A stretch of DNA of 64,000 nt from Caballeronia mineralivorans PML1(12) (GTDB lineage: Bacteria > Pseudomonadota > Gammaproteobacteria > Burkholderiales > Burkholderiaceae), in NCBI RefSeq assembly GCF_001028175.1, contig NZ_AEJF01000115.1, forward strand, positions 1 through 64,000, read 5' to 3'. Position numbers and translations under genes: made by a program. The notes below the pieces were generated by a model. It searched no databases. It was not told the DNA's origin and worked only from the letters and a program-made list of their open reading frames with translations. Every line of letters starts with the position of its first letter. Within the stretch, counting starts at the first letter, position 1. Positions 41,917 to 53,000 of this stretch are shown here, piece after piece.

Positions 41917-44315
41917 GGCTGTTGCCGTCCAGGGCCCGCAGGTTGCGAAGAATCGGCGACAGGCGCAGTCGGCTGCGCCGGCGGCAGGTTCGCCGGTATT
42001 GCACCCGCCCCGCCGGAACCGCCGTTACCGGCGGGAAGTACACCGCTCACGCCGTTGTCCCCTCCTTCCGCGCCAGGCGTCGCGCTGGCTGGATCTGGCC
42101 GCGTCATCCTGTTCAGGTCGAACATGCTCTGGGCTGCCGGCACGCCCTGTCTGGGCCCCGGTGAAACCGGAGGCAGTATCGGGATATCGTGATCGCTTTC
42201 AATCCGGTTATCCGACTGGAAGTCACTGGTTTGCTGGCGAAGGTGGTCGTAACGATTTTCAGCAATGCTCGCACTCGTGCCGCTGTCGCGCACAATCACC
42301 GGGCGCAGGAACACCATCACGTTGGTCTTGGTGCGGTTCTTGTTCTCAGCCCGGAAGAGCGAACCGATAAGCGGGAGGTCTCCCAGCAACGGCACCTTGT
42401 TGTTGCCGTCCGAATAGTTATCCTGAATCAGACCGCCAAGCACGATGATCTCGCCGTCGTCCGACAGCACGGTCGACTGCACCGAGCGCTTGATGATCGT
42501 CACACCGCCTGGATTGTTCGTGGATGTCGGGTCGACCGACGAATCCTCCGAATAGATCTGCATCTTGATCACGCCACCTTTGGTGATCTGCGGCTTCACA
42601 TGCAGCACGATGCCCACGTCCTGACGGTCAAACGTGTTGAAAGCATTCACGCCGGTACTCGTGTTAGCGGTAGGCGTCGCGTATGAGCCGGTTACAACCG
42701 GCACGTTCGAACCCACCACGATCTTCGCCTCTTCATTGTCGAGCGTGATGAGGTTCGGCGAGGACAGGATGTTCGCGTTGCTCGACGTCGCCAGCGCCTG
42801 CACGAGAGCGCCCAGCCCGAAGAACTTTCCGAAGTTGTGAATCAGGCCGATGTTGACGCCGTTGTTCAGCAGTGTTGTCGTCGCTGCGGCCGACAGGTTC
42901 TGACCTATCGTCTGGCCTTGCGCCGTCAGGTTGACGATGCCCTGGCTCGTCGATGTGGCGAAATTCGTGCCGCCGACAAGTGCGTTGTTGCCGTTGCTCG
43001 ACTGCAGCGCACCCTGCCATTGCACACCGATATTCGCGGCCGACGTCGCGCTCATTTCAACGATCATCGCTTCGAGATAGACCTGCGAGCGCCGGGCGTC
43101 GAGCTGATCGATCACGTTGCGAATGTTCTGATATGCAGGCTCTGGCGCGGTGATGACAAGAGAATTCGTCGCCGGATCAGCCTGGATCATGCCGCCCGCC
43201 CCGTTCTCGTTGTCGCCCCCTCGCGCGCTAGCAATCAGTCCGCCCTGGCTGCCCGACGCACCACTCCCGGAGCCCGAGCCGCCAAGACCACCTGACCCGC
43301 TCGTGCCGCTCGGCAATGGCGGTAAGCCAGGCGTGCCGGTCGACGAACTGGTGCCGCTGCTTCCCCCAATCCCACCGTTGCCCTGACCGAAACTTTGTGC
43401 GCCCGATTTATCCGAATCGGAACCGGTGCCCCCCGACTGTCCCAGCATGCCCCGCAGAACCTTCGCAAGATCGACAGCACTGGCGTTCTGTAATCGCACG
43501 ACGTGCATGTTTCCGGGCACGCGTGTTGGTGCGTCGAGCTCGGCAATGAACGCTTTCGCGTCCTTGATCCGCGAGGGATCGCTCGCCCGCAAGAGCAGCG
43601 CGTTGATGCGGGGGTCGGCTGTGACCGAAACCTTGAGCGTGGCGTCGGTGTTGCCGATGCCATTCGGGTCGAGCATCTTCTGCACGATCGGCGCGAGATC
43701 CACTGCGCTTTCGTGGTTGAGTGGAACCACCGCGATCTTTTGCGAAGAGCCTGAGTCGATACCCACGATGATTGCAGCAATCCGTCGCACGTTATCGGCG
43801 TAGTCGGTGACCACAAGCGTGTTGTCGTTCGCGTACGCAGAGATAGCATTGTTCGGCGTGATGAGCGGACGCAGCACCGGCATGAGGTTCGTGGCTGACT
43901 CGTTTCTCAACCGGAAAACCTGCGTGATCACATTGTCGCCATGCGCCTGCGGCGTATTGCCGACATAGGTCGGCACGCCCTGCAGTTTTGCATCGGCCTC
44001 CGGTACCACCTTGAGGATGCCGTTGTCTCTCACAAGCGCGAAACCCTGCATGCGCAGCGCGGCCTCAAGGCTCTTTAACGCCCGCTCCTTGCTGACCGGG
44101 TTATCGGACACGAGGTTGAGCTGCCCCTTGACCCGTGGGTCGACAATGATCGTTGTGTCCGTTGCCGCGCCAATCGCCTTCGCCACCTGACTGATATCGA
44201 CATTCGAAAAGCTAAGATTGACCTGCGCTTGTGCCATCTGCGCAGACAGTAGGCTGGTGACCAGCATCACACAGACAACATGATGACGGCGGGAGCGGGA
44301 GCGTGTGCGTGTCAT
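41913..44315 (-). CDS. gspD: Type II secretion outer-membrane secretin GspD
   Basis: About 800 residues. Signal peptide (VCVMLVTSLLSAQMAQA), N0 domain (LSFSNVDISQVAKAIGAATD), repeated N1-N3 domains (TQVFRLRNESATNLMPVLRP, IAVVPLNHESAVDLAPIVQK, MHVVRLQNASAVDLAKVLRG), a long Gly/Ser linker within N3 (about residues 320-410), and the secretin core (RSQVYLEAMIVEMSATSAAN ... DRQDVGIVLHVKPQITKGGV ... VPLLGDLPLIGSLFRAENKN). The start at 44315 gives the clean signal peptide; an open frame continues upstream. No GspS-type pilotin was recognised nearby. Confidence 0.93.
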   Translation of the reverse strand: MTRTRSRSRRHHVVCVMLVTSLLSAQMAQAQVNLSFSNVDISQVAKAIGAATDTTIIVDPRVKGQLNLVSDNPVSKERALKSLEAALRMQGFALVRDNGILKVVPEADAKLQGVPTYVGNTPQAHGDNVITQVFRLRNESATNLMPVLRPLITPNNAISAYANDNTLVVTDYADNVRRIAAIIVGIDSGSSQKIAVVPLNHESAVDLAPIVQKMLDPNGIGNTDATLKVSVTADPRINALLLRASDPSRIKDAKAFIAELDAPTRVPGNMHVVRLQNASAVDLAKVLRGMLGQSGGTGSDSDKSGAQSFGQGNGGIGGSSGTSSSTGTPGLPPLPSGTSGSGGLGGSGSGSGASGSQGGLIASARGGDNENGAGGMIQADPATNSLVITAPEPAYQNIRNVIDQLDARRSQVYLEAMIVEMSATSAANIGVQWQGALQSSNGNNALVGGTNFATSTSQGIVNLTAQGQTIGQNLSAAATTTLLNNGVNIGLIHNFGKFFGLGALVQALATSSNANILSSPNLITLDNEEAKIVVGSNVPVVTGSYATPTANTSTGVNAFNTFDRQDVGIVLHVKPQITKGGVIKMQIYSEDSSVDPTSTNNPGGVTIIKRSVQSTVLSDDGEIIVLGGLIQDNYSDGNNKVPLLGDLPLIGSLFRAENKNRTKTNVMVFLRPVIVRDSGTSASIAENRYDHLRQQTSDFQSDNRIESDHDIPILPPVSPGPRQGVPAAQSMFDLNRMTRPDPASATPGAEGGDNGVSGVLPAGNGGSGGAGAIPANLPPAQPTAPVADSSQPAGPGRQQP

Positions 44316-45194
44316 AGACCTGGGTTCGATGCCGGCACGACAGGCGGGCCGAGACGGACGCGCCTGCTGCGTGCATCGATCACCCGAAGCACACCCCGCA
44401 AGACAGCGTATGGTTTGCTGATCCGTCCCGTTGCGTTCGACACAGGCGGATTCGCCGGGCAAAGACTAAGCAGCGGACCGGATCAAAAGTGTGACAGGTG
44501 TTGGGTACCATTTTTGCGGCCGCATTGAATGCGGGGCGTTCATCCTGAATTCGCTCCTTGATTACGCATCAAAACCCAGCTTGAATCGATTTCACACAAC
44601 ATCGTTCGTTAGTTCTCGCTCACAAACCGGGCATCGTTGATAGGAGATTTTTTTATAAAATCACTCTCTCGCATGGATTCCGTAATTCGGTGTCGTTATT
44701 TGTATATGCATAAAAATGCTACGAACACTTTGTCGCAAAAGTGACTTAAATTATATTAGCGTCATTGATTCAAATTTCTTTCATATAGCACTGTCGACGC
44801 AGCGAATCTGCATTCGGGGCAAGGGCGTCGTTTAACGAGTCTGAGCTAAAACTATGCACAGCGTTCGGTGCGCAAGCGATCTGTCTCAACGACCTTAGCA
44901 GCGAGGCTGGAAGACTGAATCGCTTTGAAGTGTTCCAACCTCGGCATATTTTAATAAATCCTACTCACAACACGCCACCTGCAATTACCAAAAGCTCGTC
45001 AACGCCTTTTCCAATAAAGCTTCCACTGATTTCCACCCTTCTTTCGATAACGACAGCACAAAATGTTGGGTACCTTCGGTTATCAAAAATTCACACGACT
45101 AAAACGAAATACCGTCTAAATTAATCGGGCAGTCAACGCACTGACGTGACTGCAAAAGCTGGCTTCCCGTTAATCTTTGCTCGAAGGAATTCTC
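44316..45194. other. AT-rich divergent intergenic region between gspD and the PstS-like gene
   Basis: About 880 bases, clearly richer in A+T than the flanking genes, especially 44640-45120. It should hold the divergent promoters for the gsp operon (minus strand) and the PstS-like gene (plus strand). An 11-base word, TGTTGGGTACC, occurs twice in the same orientation (44499-44509 and 45064-45074), one near each end. No coding sequence recognised; no promoter could be assigned with confidence. Confidence 0.5.
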
Positions 45195-46514
45195 ATGAAA
45201 TCCAGTAAGCGCAAGATCTGTCAAGCTGTAGCACTTGTTATCTCCGCTTTGGCCGCTTCGGCTGCCATGGCTCAAACGGCTCCTGCCCTGCTCGGCGGTG
45301 GTTCTTCGCTGGTCGCCCCGACGATCGGTTCGGAAATCTCGGTCTTCCCGTCCACGGACGGCACGGCCCGGTACTTCTCCGTTGGCTCTGGCAAAGGTCA
45401 GACCGCCTTCCTGAAAAACGACAACACGCAGTTCGGTACGGGGCTCACAGGCGCGGTCGATTTCGCCAACAGCGACGCACCGCTGTTGGCCTCTCAGGTG
45501 TCGGCTTATACGACAACCGGCGGCCTCGGTGTCACCAACGGTCCGCTGATCCAAATCCCGTACATCGTCACGCCGATCACGATTCCGCTCGTGAACGCGC
45601 CGACGGGCACGGGTCCGGCATTCACGGGTAGCACGACGCCGACCGTCGCCCTGAACGACGACGATCTGTGCGGGATTTTCTCTGGGAAGATCGCGAACTG
45701 GAGTAATGTACGTAATCCTGACGCCACCGCCACGAACGGCATCTCGTCGTTCTATCCCGCTGGCGCAATCACGGTCGTCTATCGCGCGGACGCCAGTGGC
45801 ACGTCAGACCTGTTGACGGCCCACCTTCATCAGGTCTGCAATACGACGAACACCGCCTCTACCGTTTCGTTCACGGAAACGCAGAGCTTCGCAAGCCTGT
45901 TCCCGTCGTCGACGCCGCCGAGCAACTTTGTGTCTGCAACGGGCAGCGGCGGCGTAGCTGCCGCGCTGGTTGGTTTCAAAACTACCACCACCGCCGCAAT
46001 CGGCTATCTGAGCCCGGACTTCACGAATACGTTCCTGGCTCCTTCCAGCACACCTGCTCAGACCAACAACCTGTCGGTAGCCAGTCTGGCTAACTCGCAC
46101 CTGACGGGTACCGGCAACGCGAACGACGTGCTTCCGACGTTCGGGAATGCGACGACTGCAGTCGGGACGGTTGCGGCTCCGGGTACTAAACTGCTTGCCA
46201 AGGTGCCGACCAACTGGGTGCCGAACGCCAGCAATCCGACGGCGGGCTACCCTGTCTCAGGAACGAGCCAGATCATCGTCAGCCAGTGCTATGCGAACGC
46301 AGGGTCCAACAGCCCGACTCCCGCGCTGGCGGTGGTGGACTTCCTGAACCTGCACTACGCAAGCCACGCCGCGATCCTTCACGGCAATGGCTTCGATACG
46401 GTGCCGTCGAGTTTTGTGACTGCGATCAACAACGACTTCCTGAGTAACGGAAGTGCGTTCAATCTCGACATCGGCAACACGACCGTCTGCTCGGGAACTG
46501 TGACGGGACGCTGA
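45195..46514 (+). CDS. PstS/DING-like exported substrate-binding protein, candidate T2SS substrate
   Basis: A 439-residue protein with signal peptide (ICQAVALVISALAASAAMAQ) and a periplasmic-binding-protein fold of the phosphate-binding PstS/DING group: GGGSSLVAPTIGSEI near the start, VDFANSDAPLLASQVSAYTT, ALNDDDLCGIFSGKIANWSN, and VYRADASGTSDLLTAHLHQV, which carries the ligand-contacting S-G-T loop. It ends with DIGNTTVCSGTVTGR. The ATG at 45195 follows AAGGA. No pst transporter genes are adjacent, so it does not look like a normal phosphate ABC uptake component. In Pseudomonas, PstS-like/DING proteins can be exported by dedicated T2SSs, and this gene directly neighbours a gsp operon. Confidence 0.8.
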   Translation: MKSSKRKICQAVALVISALAASAAMAQTAPALLGGGSSLVAPTIGSEISVFPSTDGTARYFSVGSGKGQTAFLKNDNTQFGTGLTGAVDFANSDAPLLASQVSAYTTTGGLGVTNGPLIQIPYIVTPITIPLVNAPTGTGPAFTGSTTPTVALNDDDLCGIFSGKIANWSNVRNPDATATNGISSFYPAGAITVVYRADASGTSDLLTAHLHQVCNTTNTASTVSFTETQSFASLFPSSTPPSNFVSATGSGGVAAALVGFKTTTTAAIGYLSPDFTNTFLAPSSTPAQTNNLSVASLANSHLTGTGNANDVLPTFGNATTAVGTVAAPGTKLLAKVPTNWVPNASNPTAGYPVSGTSQIIVSQCYANAGSNSPTPALAVVDFLNLHYASHAAILHGNGFDTVPSSFVTAINNDFLSNGSAFNLDIGNTTVCSGTVTGR

Positions 46515-46550
46515 TCGGCAGTCCGTAGAAACTTTCCTTTGTAGAGTTAC

Positions 46551-46583
46551 GTTACGGCCCTGCATTTCGGGGCCGTAACTTTT
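46551..46583 (+). terminator. Rho-independent terminator of the PstS-like gene
   Basis: A perfect 10-bp stem (GTTACGGCCC at 46551-46560 pairing with GGGCCGTAAC at 46570-46579) with a 9-base loop, followed by TTTT. It lies 37 bases after the stop codon. Confidence 0.85.
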
Positions 46584-47067
46584 ATGCCGGATCTAGTCGA
46601 CCAGTTCCAAATCCTACATAGAAACAGGCGTCGCCCATTCCGCAGGGTCCATCAGAGGTTAGCAGCGCGAACCATCTACTGTTCACTGGTAACCGGAGCA
46701 CTTAAGAGCTCGAATTGAGCTAGTCCGAATTGACTCACCGTTCCTACCTTCCTGGCAAAGGCATTCGCGCACGACACGGCACTAACCGAAACCCGGAAAC
46801 GCCCACGGATCGCGCTCAGTGCCTATGCCGTGGTATTACCTCGACCGGGATCGCCCGGCGAGTTTGCATTGCGCATAGGCGCCATGCTACAAGGCGCTAA
46901 TCTGCGCCGCCTAATGGACGTTCACCTTTCGCTAGGTTAGCCGTCAGTACGCATTCGCCAAAGCTCACATCGCTCGTCAAGGCATCAATTGCGCAGCGCC
47001 CAAAAGTCCCTTGTTGCGTTAGGTTCTCACCGACCCTTTCCCTTCATTGACAGACATAGCGTTTCTC
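46584..47067. other. Intergenic region between the two convergent genes
   Basis: About 480 bases between the PstS-like terminator and the 3' end of the giant tpsA gene. No coding frame, repeat or clear terminator for the tpsA transcript was seen. Confidence 0.4.
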
Positions 47068-50000
47068 CTAGATCTTGCCCAACCGCTGCTGTTCCTCTTT
47101 GCTCAGAACGCTCCGCTGCGTCTGGCCGATCGTGTCACCGAACCCCAGGATAGAAACAGCACTTGAGGAATCGTAGCCCACCTGATCCGTTTTTCGCTTT
47201 TTGCGAACTTCGTCACCGCCTGCATCCCCGAATCCTTCAACTTCTACCGTGATGGTCCAGCGCCGCTGTCCCACACCCGATGCATTGTTCCTTGCGATGT
47301 CCTGCGCCATCTGGCTTGCCGCTGACGCGGCCGAACTCGCTGCCGTCAGCGCCCCAGTGTTCACGGCCTGCACCACCGGAATGCCCGTCGACTTCCCCTG
47401 CACCTGGATATTGTCGACGTTCGCCACATGCAGCGCCGCGACGTTCAGGTTTCCCGACACGCGGATACCGGCATCACCCGCGTCAACGGTGCCGCGTGGT
47501 GCAATCAGGTTTGCATCTCCAGTCGGTGCGCCCGGGATCGTCTGCAAGATACCGATCCCCGCACCGCTCACTTCACCGCGGGCATCGACCGTGCAGTAGT
47601 GGTTTGCATCGCACACGTAATTCGGCGCCGGTGTATCGGCAACCGATTTCGAACCCTTGCCGGCGTTGATGTCGCCATTCGAGCTCCAGATCGTCATGTT
47701 GCCGCCCTGCTCGGTGAAGATCCGGCTTTGCGCGAGCAGCACACTCTGGTCCGTGAAGATATTGATGTCGCCCTTCTCCAGCGTCAGGATGCCCTGGGTA
47801 CCGGGACCAGCCACTACCTGGCCGCCGCCGTTGACGATCGCCGGCGGCGCCGAGGTGCTGCCGATGAGTGCCTGTCCGCCTGGCCCCAGGATGGCGACAT
47901 TACCGCCCTGCTGGGTCTGGATCGTCGTGCTGCGGATATCGAGGTTGCCGGTGTTGACCGGCTGGCTCGCACCGTTCACTCCGCCGCCCAGGCTGTTAGC
48001 CGTATAGCCCAGCGATGCGGGGAAGAGCGTATTGATCGCCTGATACCCTCGCGCGTACTGCGAAAAGAACGGACTCGACGGATTGTTGAAGTCTTGCCCG
48101 ACGGCGGTCAGCACGCTAAAGAGAACCTGCTCTGCAAACAGTTGCTGCACATAGCCAGGCAGTGCCTTGAACTGCGACCAGGCCACTGCGGCCGTCAACG
48201 TGCCCACACTGTTTTGCGCGGCGGCCTTGTCTGCCGCGAGGCCCGTATCGACGACCTGCCCAGCATCGTACTGTTCCATAAAAGCAATCAGCGCCGGCGT
48301 GGCACTCGGGATACCCGACACCGTACTGGCCGGATCAATATAGGCCGAGATGAAAGCGGCATCGTTGATGCCCGGACCCACGCCGAACAGCACCTGCACG
48401 TTCGCGCTTTCATGCGGCAGGTTCGGGTTGTTGGCGTTGCCCACCGCATCAATACCGGTGACTACGCCGGTGTTGACCGGATAAGCGGGACCCAAAGCCG
48501 CAAACGCGTTCGCCTGGCTGGTCAGTGGCCCGATATTTCGCCCCGCTTCGACGTCAAAGGTGCCGGGACCACCAAGCTGCAACGCTGGTATCACCGGCTG
48601 GTTTCGTGCCAGTGGCGTGTCGTAGATGTCACGCCCCGCGATGATGCGGGTAACATCTGCACCACGCAGGTTCTGCCCCTGGAACGCGAGATTCACAATA
48701 TCCTGTCCGGCCTGGACCAGTGCAGGTTTGTCAATGCTGAGCGTGATCAGATTGTCGTAGAAGCCTGCATTCCCCGCACCGGCTGGTTCAAGAATACCGT
48801 TAACGATGCTGCCATCCAGACTGTAGATTCGCGCCGGAGCCGTATCATTCGCGTGCAGCGCACTTTGGGCATGAGCGGCCAAGGTACCTGCATCGGCGAA
48901 AGGAACATCCACATGAGGATTCTTCGGCGATGGCATCGATGACGGATCTTCGTCGAGCATACCGAACACGGGTTCGCCACCCTGTACGCTGGAAGCCAGT
49001 CCGTTCAGGCTGGAGAAATTAATCGATTGATCCGCTATGAGATTCAAACTTCCGGATGCCGAAGGGTAGAGCTCGCCGCTCGACGCTACCGTGATACCAC
49101 CGGTGAAAGCTGTCAGATTCACCGATGCCGGCAATATGGATGATAGATCGACCGCACCTGGTTGGATACTGCTGGCACCACCGCCAATCAGGGCAATGGA
49201 ACGCAGCGAGCCCAGAACAACATCGCCCGTCGACGCCGAAACGTTCACTGCGGAAGTCGACGAGTACCCTTGCCCGTCGGCATACGAATGGTACGTGTTA
49301 AGTAGCGTGCTGCTTTGAACGTAAGACGGATCAAACACGCCCCCGATATCTGCACCCTGTCTGGCGCTGACATTTAGCACTCCATCCTGCATCGCAAGCA
49401 GCGTGGCGACGGGCCCGCCCTGATACTGGAAATCGGGTGCAATCTGCCCACCGGCATTGATCGTCCCGGTGCCCTTCGCCACAAAGTAGTCACCGCTCAG
49501 AATGTTGCCCCCCGCGTGCACCGAGAGATTGCCACCACCGACGGTCACTGGCGAATTGCTGCTGTCCATGTACCAGGTCGTCGGCAACGACACAGCCAGA
49601 TCCGAAATGTTGCCGCCCGCACTCACCGAGACGTTGCCGCCGACGCTCATCACCCCCTGGTCAAACGCCCCGAAGTTAATCGACGTACGGGTAAGCGGTA
49701 CATAAGACATTGAACCGCTGTTTGCCGACGCCGTAGGACTAGCGGTAATTTGCATCCATTGCCACCAGAACTGACCGATGTTCGCACTAGCCTGGCCGCT
49801 TACCGCGCCGGTCGTATCGATCACGTTTTCCAAGCCGGTGATGTTGCCTTGCGCACGAATGGTAATGTCACCGGCCGAGTCCGGATTGACGACGGGAGAA
49901 ACCAGAATGTCCGGGTTGCCTTGAGACGCATTTCCGGCCACGATCGTCGCCGTACTACCTACGGCTGGAGCGCCCGTCGCTGACATACCTGCCGTGTAAA

Positions 50001-53000
50001 CGACCCCAGGCACGACGGTCTGTGCTGGATTTTTTTTCGCTTCTTCCGCGTCAAATAGGGCGAAACTGTTCCCGGCTGCAATATCTATTGATCCGGTACC
50101 CGTGCGAATCATCGTTGGAGCTAGCAATGTCAGATTGTTCGTGCCGGTCGGGTTATTTGCATTGCTGTAGCCGAAATACCCGTCCAAGGTCACGCTCCCT
50201 CCGCCAGCCAAAGGCATCCCGGACGATGTGGAAAACAGCGAGGCCGCTTGCACAGCTAACGGGTTGGAACTCGATACATCCGCGCCTGCAACGATTCGAA
50301 ACGACGAACTCGTCCCGCCAGCCAACGAAGCAGACAACAACGGTAGCGCGTTACCGGCAACGGCGACCGGTGACGGTGAATTGTCCGTTGCGACCGTACC
50401 ATTTGTGATCGTCGATGTCGTAATTAAAGGGCCAAGCACAGCTGGCGGTGGTTGTAACATCGAAAGGTGGCCTGGCACACCAGTGTTTTGGAAGGTAGTC
50501 AACAACTGATTAAAAACCGTTCCATAATCCGCCAGATACTTTAAATATAGTGTGGCATCTGATGCAGCCTGGGTTGCTGTTGGTGGCGCAACGGAGAAGG
50601 CCGGTTGACCTGCTACTGGCGTCGCACTGTTAAACTGCGACGCCATCAGAAAGGCAGCCTCAGCTCCGTTGACCGGTATTAGATGTGCAAGAAACTGGAA
50701 ATAGGCGTTGTACTGCCCTTCATACTGCGCGACTTCCTGCGCATTAGCCGGCGTGACAGTAAAATTTTGCGGCGCCGTAATACCCAGGTTGTAACCATGT
50801 GCGGGAACGTAGTAACTGAGGGGAGCACCGCTTCCAAGCAGTGTGCTGTTGAACTCGGCGTACGCGGTGTTGTAATAGGACCCCGCCGGCACTGGAATTG
50901 TTGCAACACTTCCAGTGGGATTGGCGATCTGGAAGAACCCGTCCGTCAGGCTTGCATTCACCTTGACGTTGTTTTCGGCCCGGAACGTGATATCAGGTGC
51001 CTGCCCGTTGAACCGGAACGCTAGATCCGTCGGCGAGGTGCCCGCGCCGAGATTCCAGTTGGTCAGGATCGAGATGTTCCCATTGTTGATTGCCGGACTC
51101 GGGTTATCCAGTTCGATCCCCGGCACCACGTGGAAATTGATAATAGATGTGCCTGCGAACTGGTTGGCGACACCATCCAGTCCATGCTGGACGAAGCCCA
51201 TCAGCGTGCCGGGCGTCGTTGTCGTACTCCCGTCGCTATTAGTCGTAGTCTGCTCACGGTAAAACAGCTGGTGATCCGCGTTGACCGCCGTTGAAGCTGG
51301 CGTAAAAAAGTCGCTGGTTAATCCGCCAAAGCCGATGGCCGCATCCCCGTTCTCGAGTTGATCCTGCGTCACCGTAGTCGTGATGCCGGTTGCGCTGCTC
51401 GTCAGTGTCCCACCGCCCGTGCCATCGGGCGCAAATGTAAACGTCGGTGGGGTACTGGCATTACTCTGGACTGTAAAGGTTCCGGCCACGAGATTACCGT
51501 TGCTGCCATACCAGCCTGCCGGATCGACGATGCCATCGAAGTGCTTCGGCCCACTGCCCGGGTCCGTCGTGCTCCATACCGCATACGCTTCCAGGTTGAC
51601 TGCGCGTGCCCCGGTAATCGTCGCACCCGGCCTGATTGTCACGTTCACCGTATGGTCGTGCAGCACCGGTGCGCGGAAGCTCACCGTGCCGCCCGATAAT
51701 CCGCCTGCCGTCCCGCCCGACACGTCGATCAGCGCATTCGCGCCGACCGTGATCACCCCCGAACCGGTCTTCGACATGTTCTCGTAGCCGTAGGTCGGAT
51801 CCAGTTGCACCACACCGCCCACCGTATCCGGACTGCCGGTCGTGCCGATGTTGACCGTGCCGCCTCGCTGGGTCGCACTTGATCCTTTTGCGACCAGCGA
51901 GCCCTCCACATCGACGCCGTTCCTGCCATACAGATCAATCTCTCCGCCCGCGTTACCCGAAGCGTTGATCGTGCCGATCACGCTCACATTGCCGTTCGCC
52001 GGGTCTTGCCCGCCCGTGCCGGCATCGGCCGTCAGCGAGACCGTGTGCGCCGTCAGCGTGTTGCCCGCCGAAAGTGTCAGGTTGCCCGCCTTCGTCTGGA
52101 TTGTGATCGACTCGTTCACGCCCCCCGACGTCAGCGTGCTCGCCAGGCTGTCGAGATTTGCCGCGCCACCCGTGTTCAGCGAGAACGAACCGCCCGCAAA
52201 GCCTGTTGCCGCACCGCCCTTGAGCGCGCCGTTCAGGTTCACCACCTGCTGTGGGGCCGACAGCGTCAGGCTACCCGCCGCACCACCACCGCTTGCGCCC
52301 GAGAAGTCCAGCGTCGAGCCCGCCTGCACGTCCACCGTGCCCGTATCGGCGGTGAGCGTGATCGAACCGGCCGGCGCATATTGCGTGGTGTCGAAGAACT
52401 GTTTCGACACGCCTGCCGAACTGACGGTCGCGCCATTGCCGATGGTCAGGTTGCCAGTCGTCGCGTCCAGACTCACATTGCCCGCGGGCGCACTGATCGT
52501 TGCGTTGTCGTTGATCGTGCCGCCTGCGAAGCTCCATGCGCCGCCGACCGGCTTGAGCGTCAGTGCTGTGCCCATTGCATTATTAAGACTCAGCACCCCG
52601 CTCGTCGTCACGGTGGAGGCCGAACTGGTATCGGCCACGAACACCGGTGCATTGAGCGTGACCGGCAGCGCACCGAAGTCGAACGTGCCCGTGTTCTGTC
52701 CGACGATGCCGCCCGTCGCGTTCATCGTCACCGCGCCGAAGCCACTTACCGTCTTGCTGCCCGTGCCGAGGTCGATCTCCTTCGCATTGACCGTCAGCGT
52801 GCCAGACCCGGATGTTCCTGCCAGTGCAGGCGCGCCTGTTTCGTTCGTGAATGCGATCTGCTGCGCGTTCAGCGTCACCGCCCCGCCGTCGCTCGTGAAG
52901 GTCCCCGCGCTCAGGTCCACGCTGTTGCCGAACGTCGCGTTAACGTCGCCGACAAAGCCGATCGCCCCGGTGCTGCGCAGCGTCACCTGCTGCGCGTTGC

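Noticed and set aside
44778-44797. Possible PhoB box upstream of the PstS-like gene (CTTTCATATA then CTGTCGA)
   Set aside because: The two half-sites start 13 bases apart instead of the canonical 11 and both have mismatches. Worth a motif scan but not reportable as a site.
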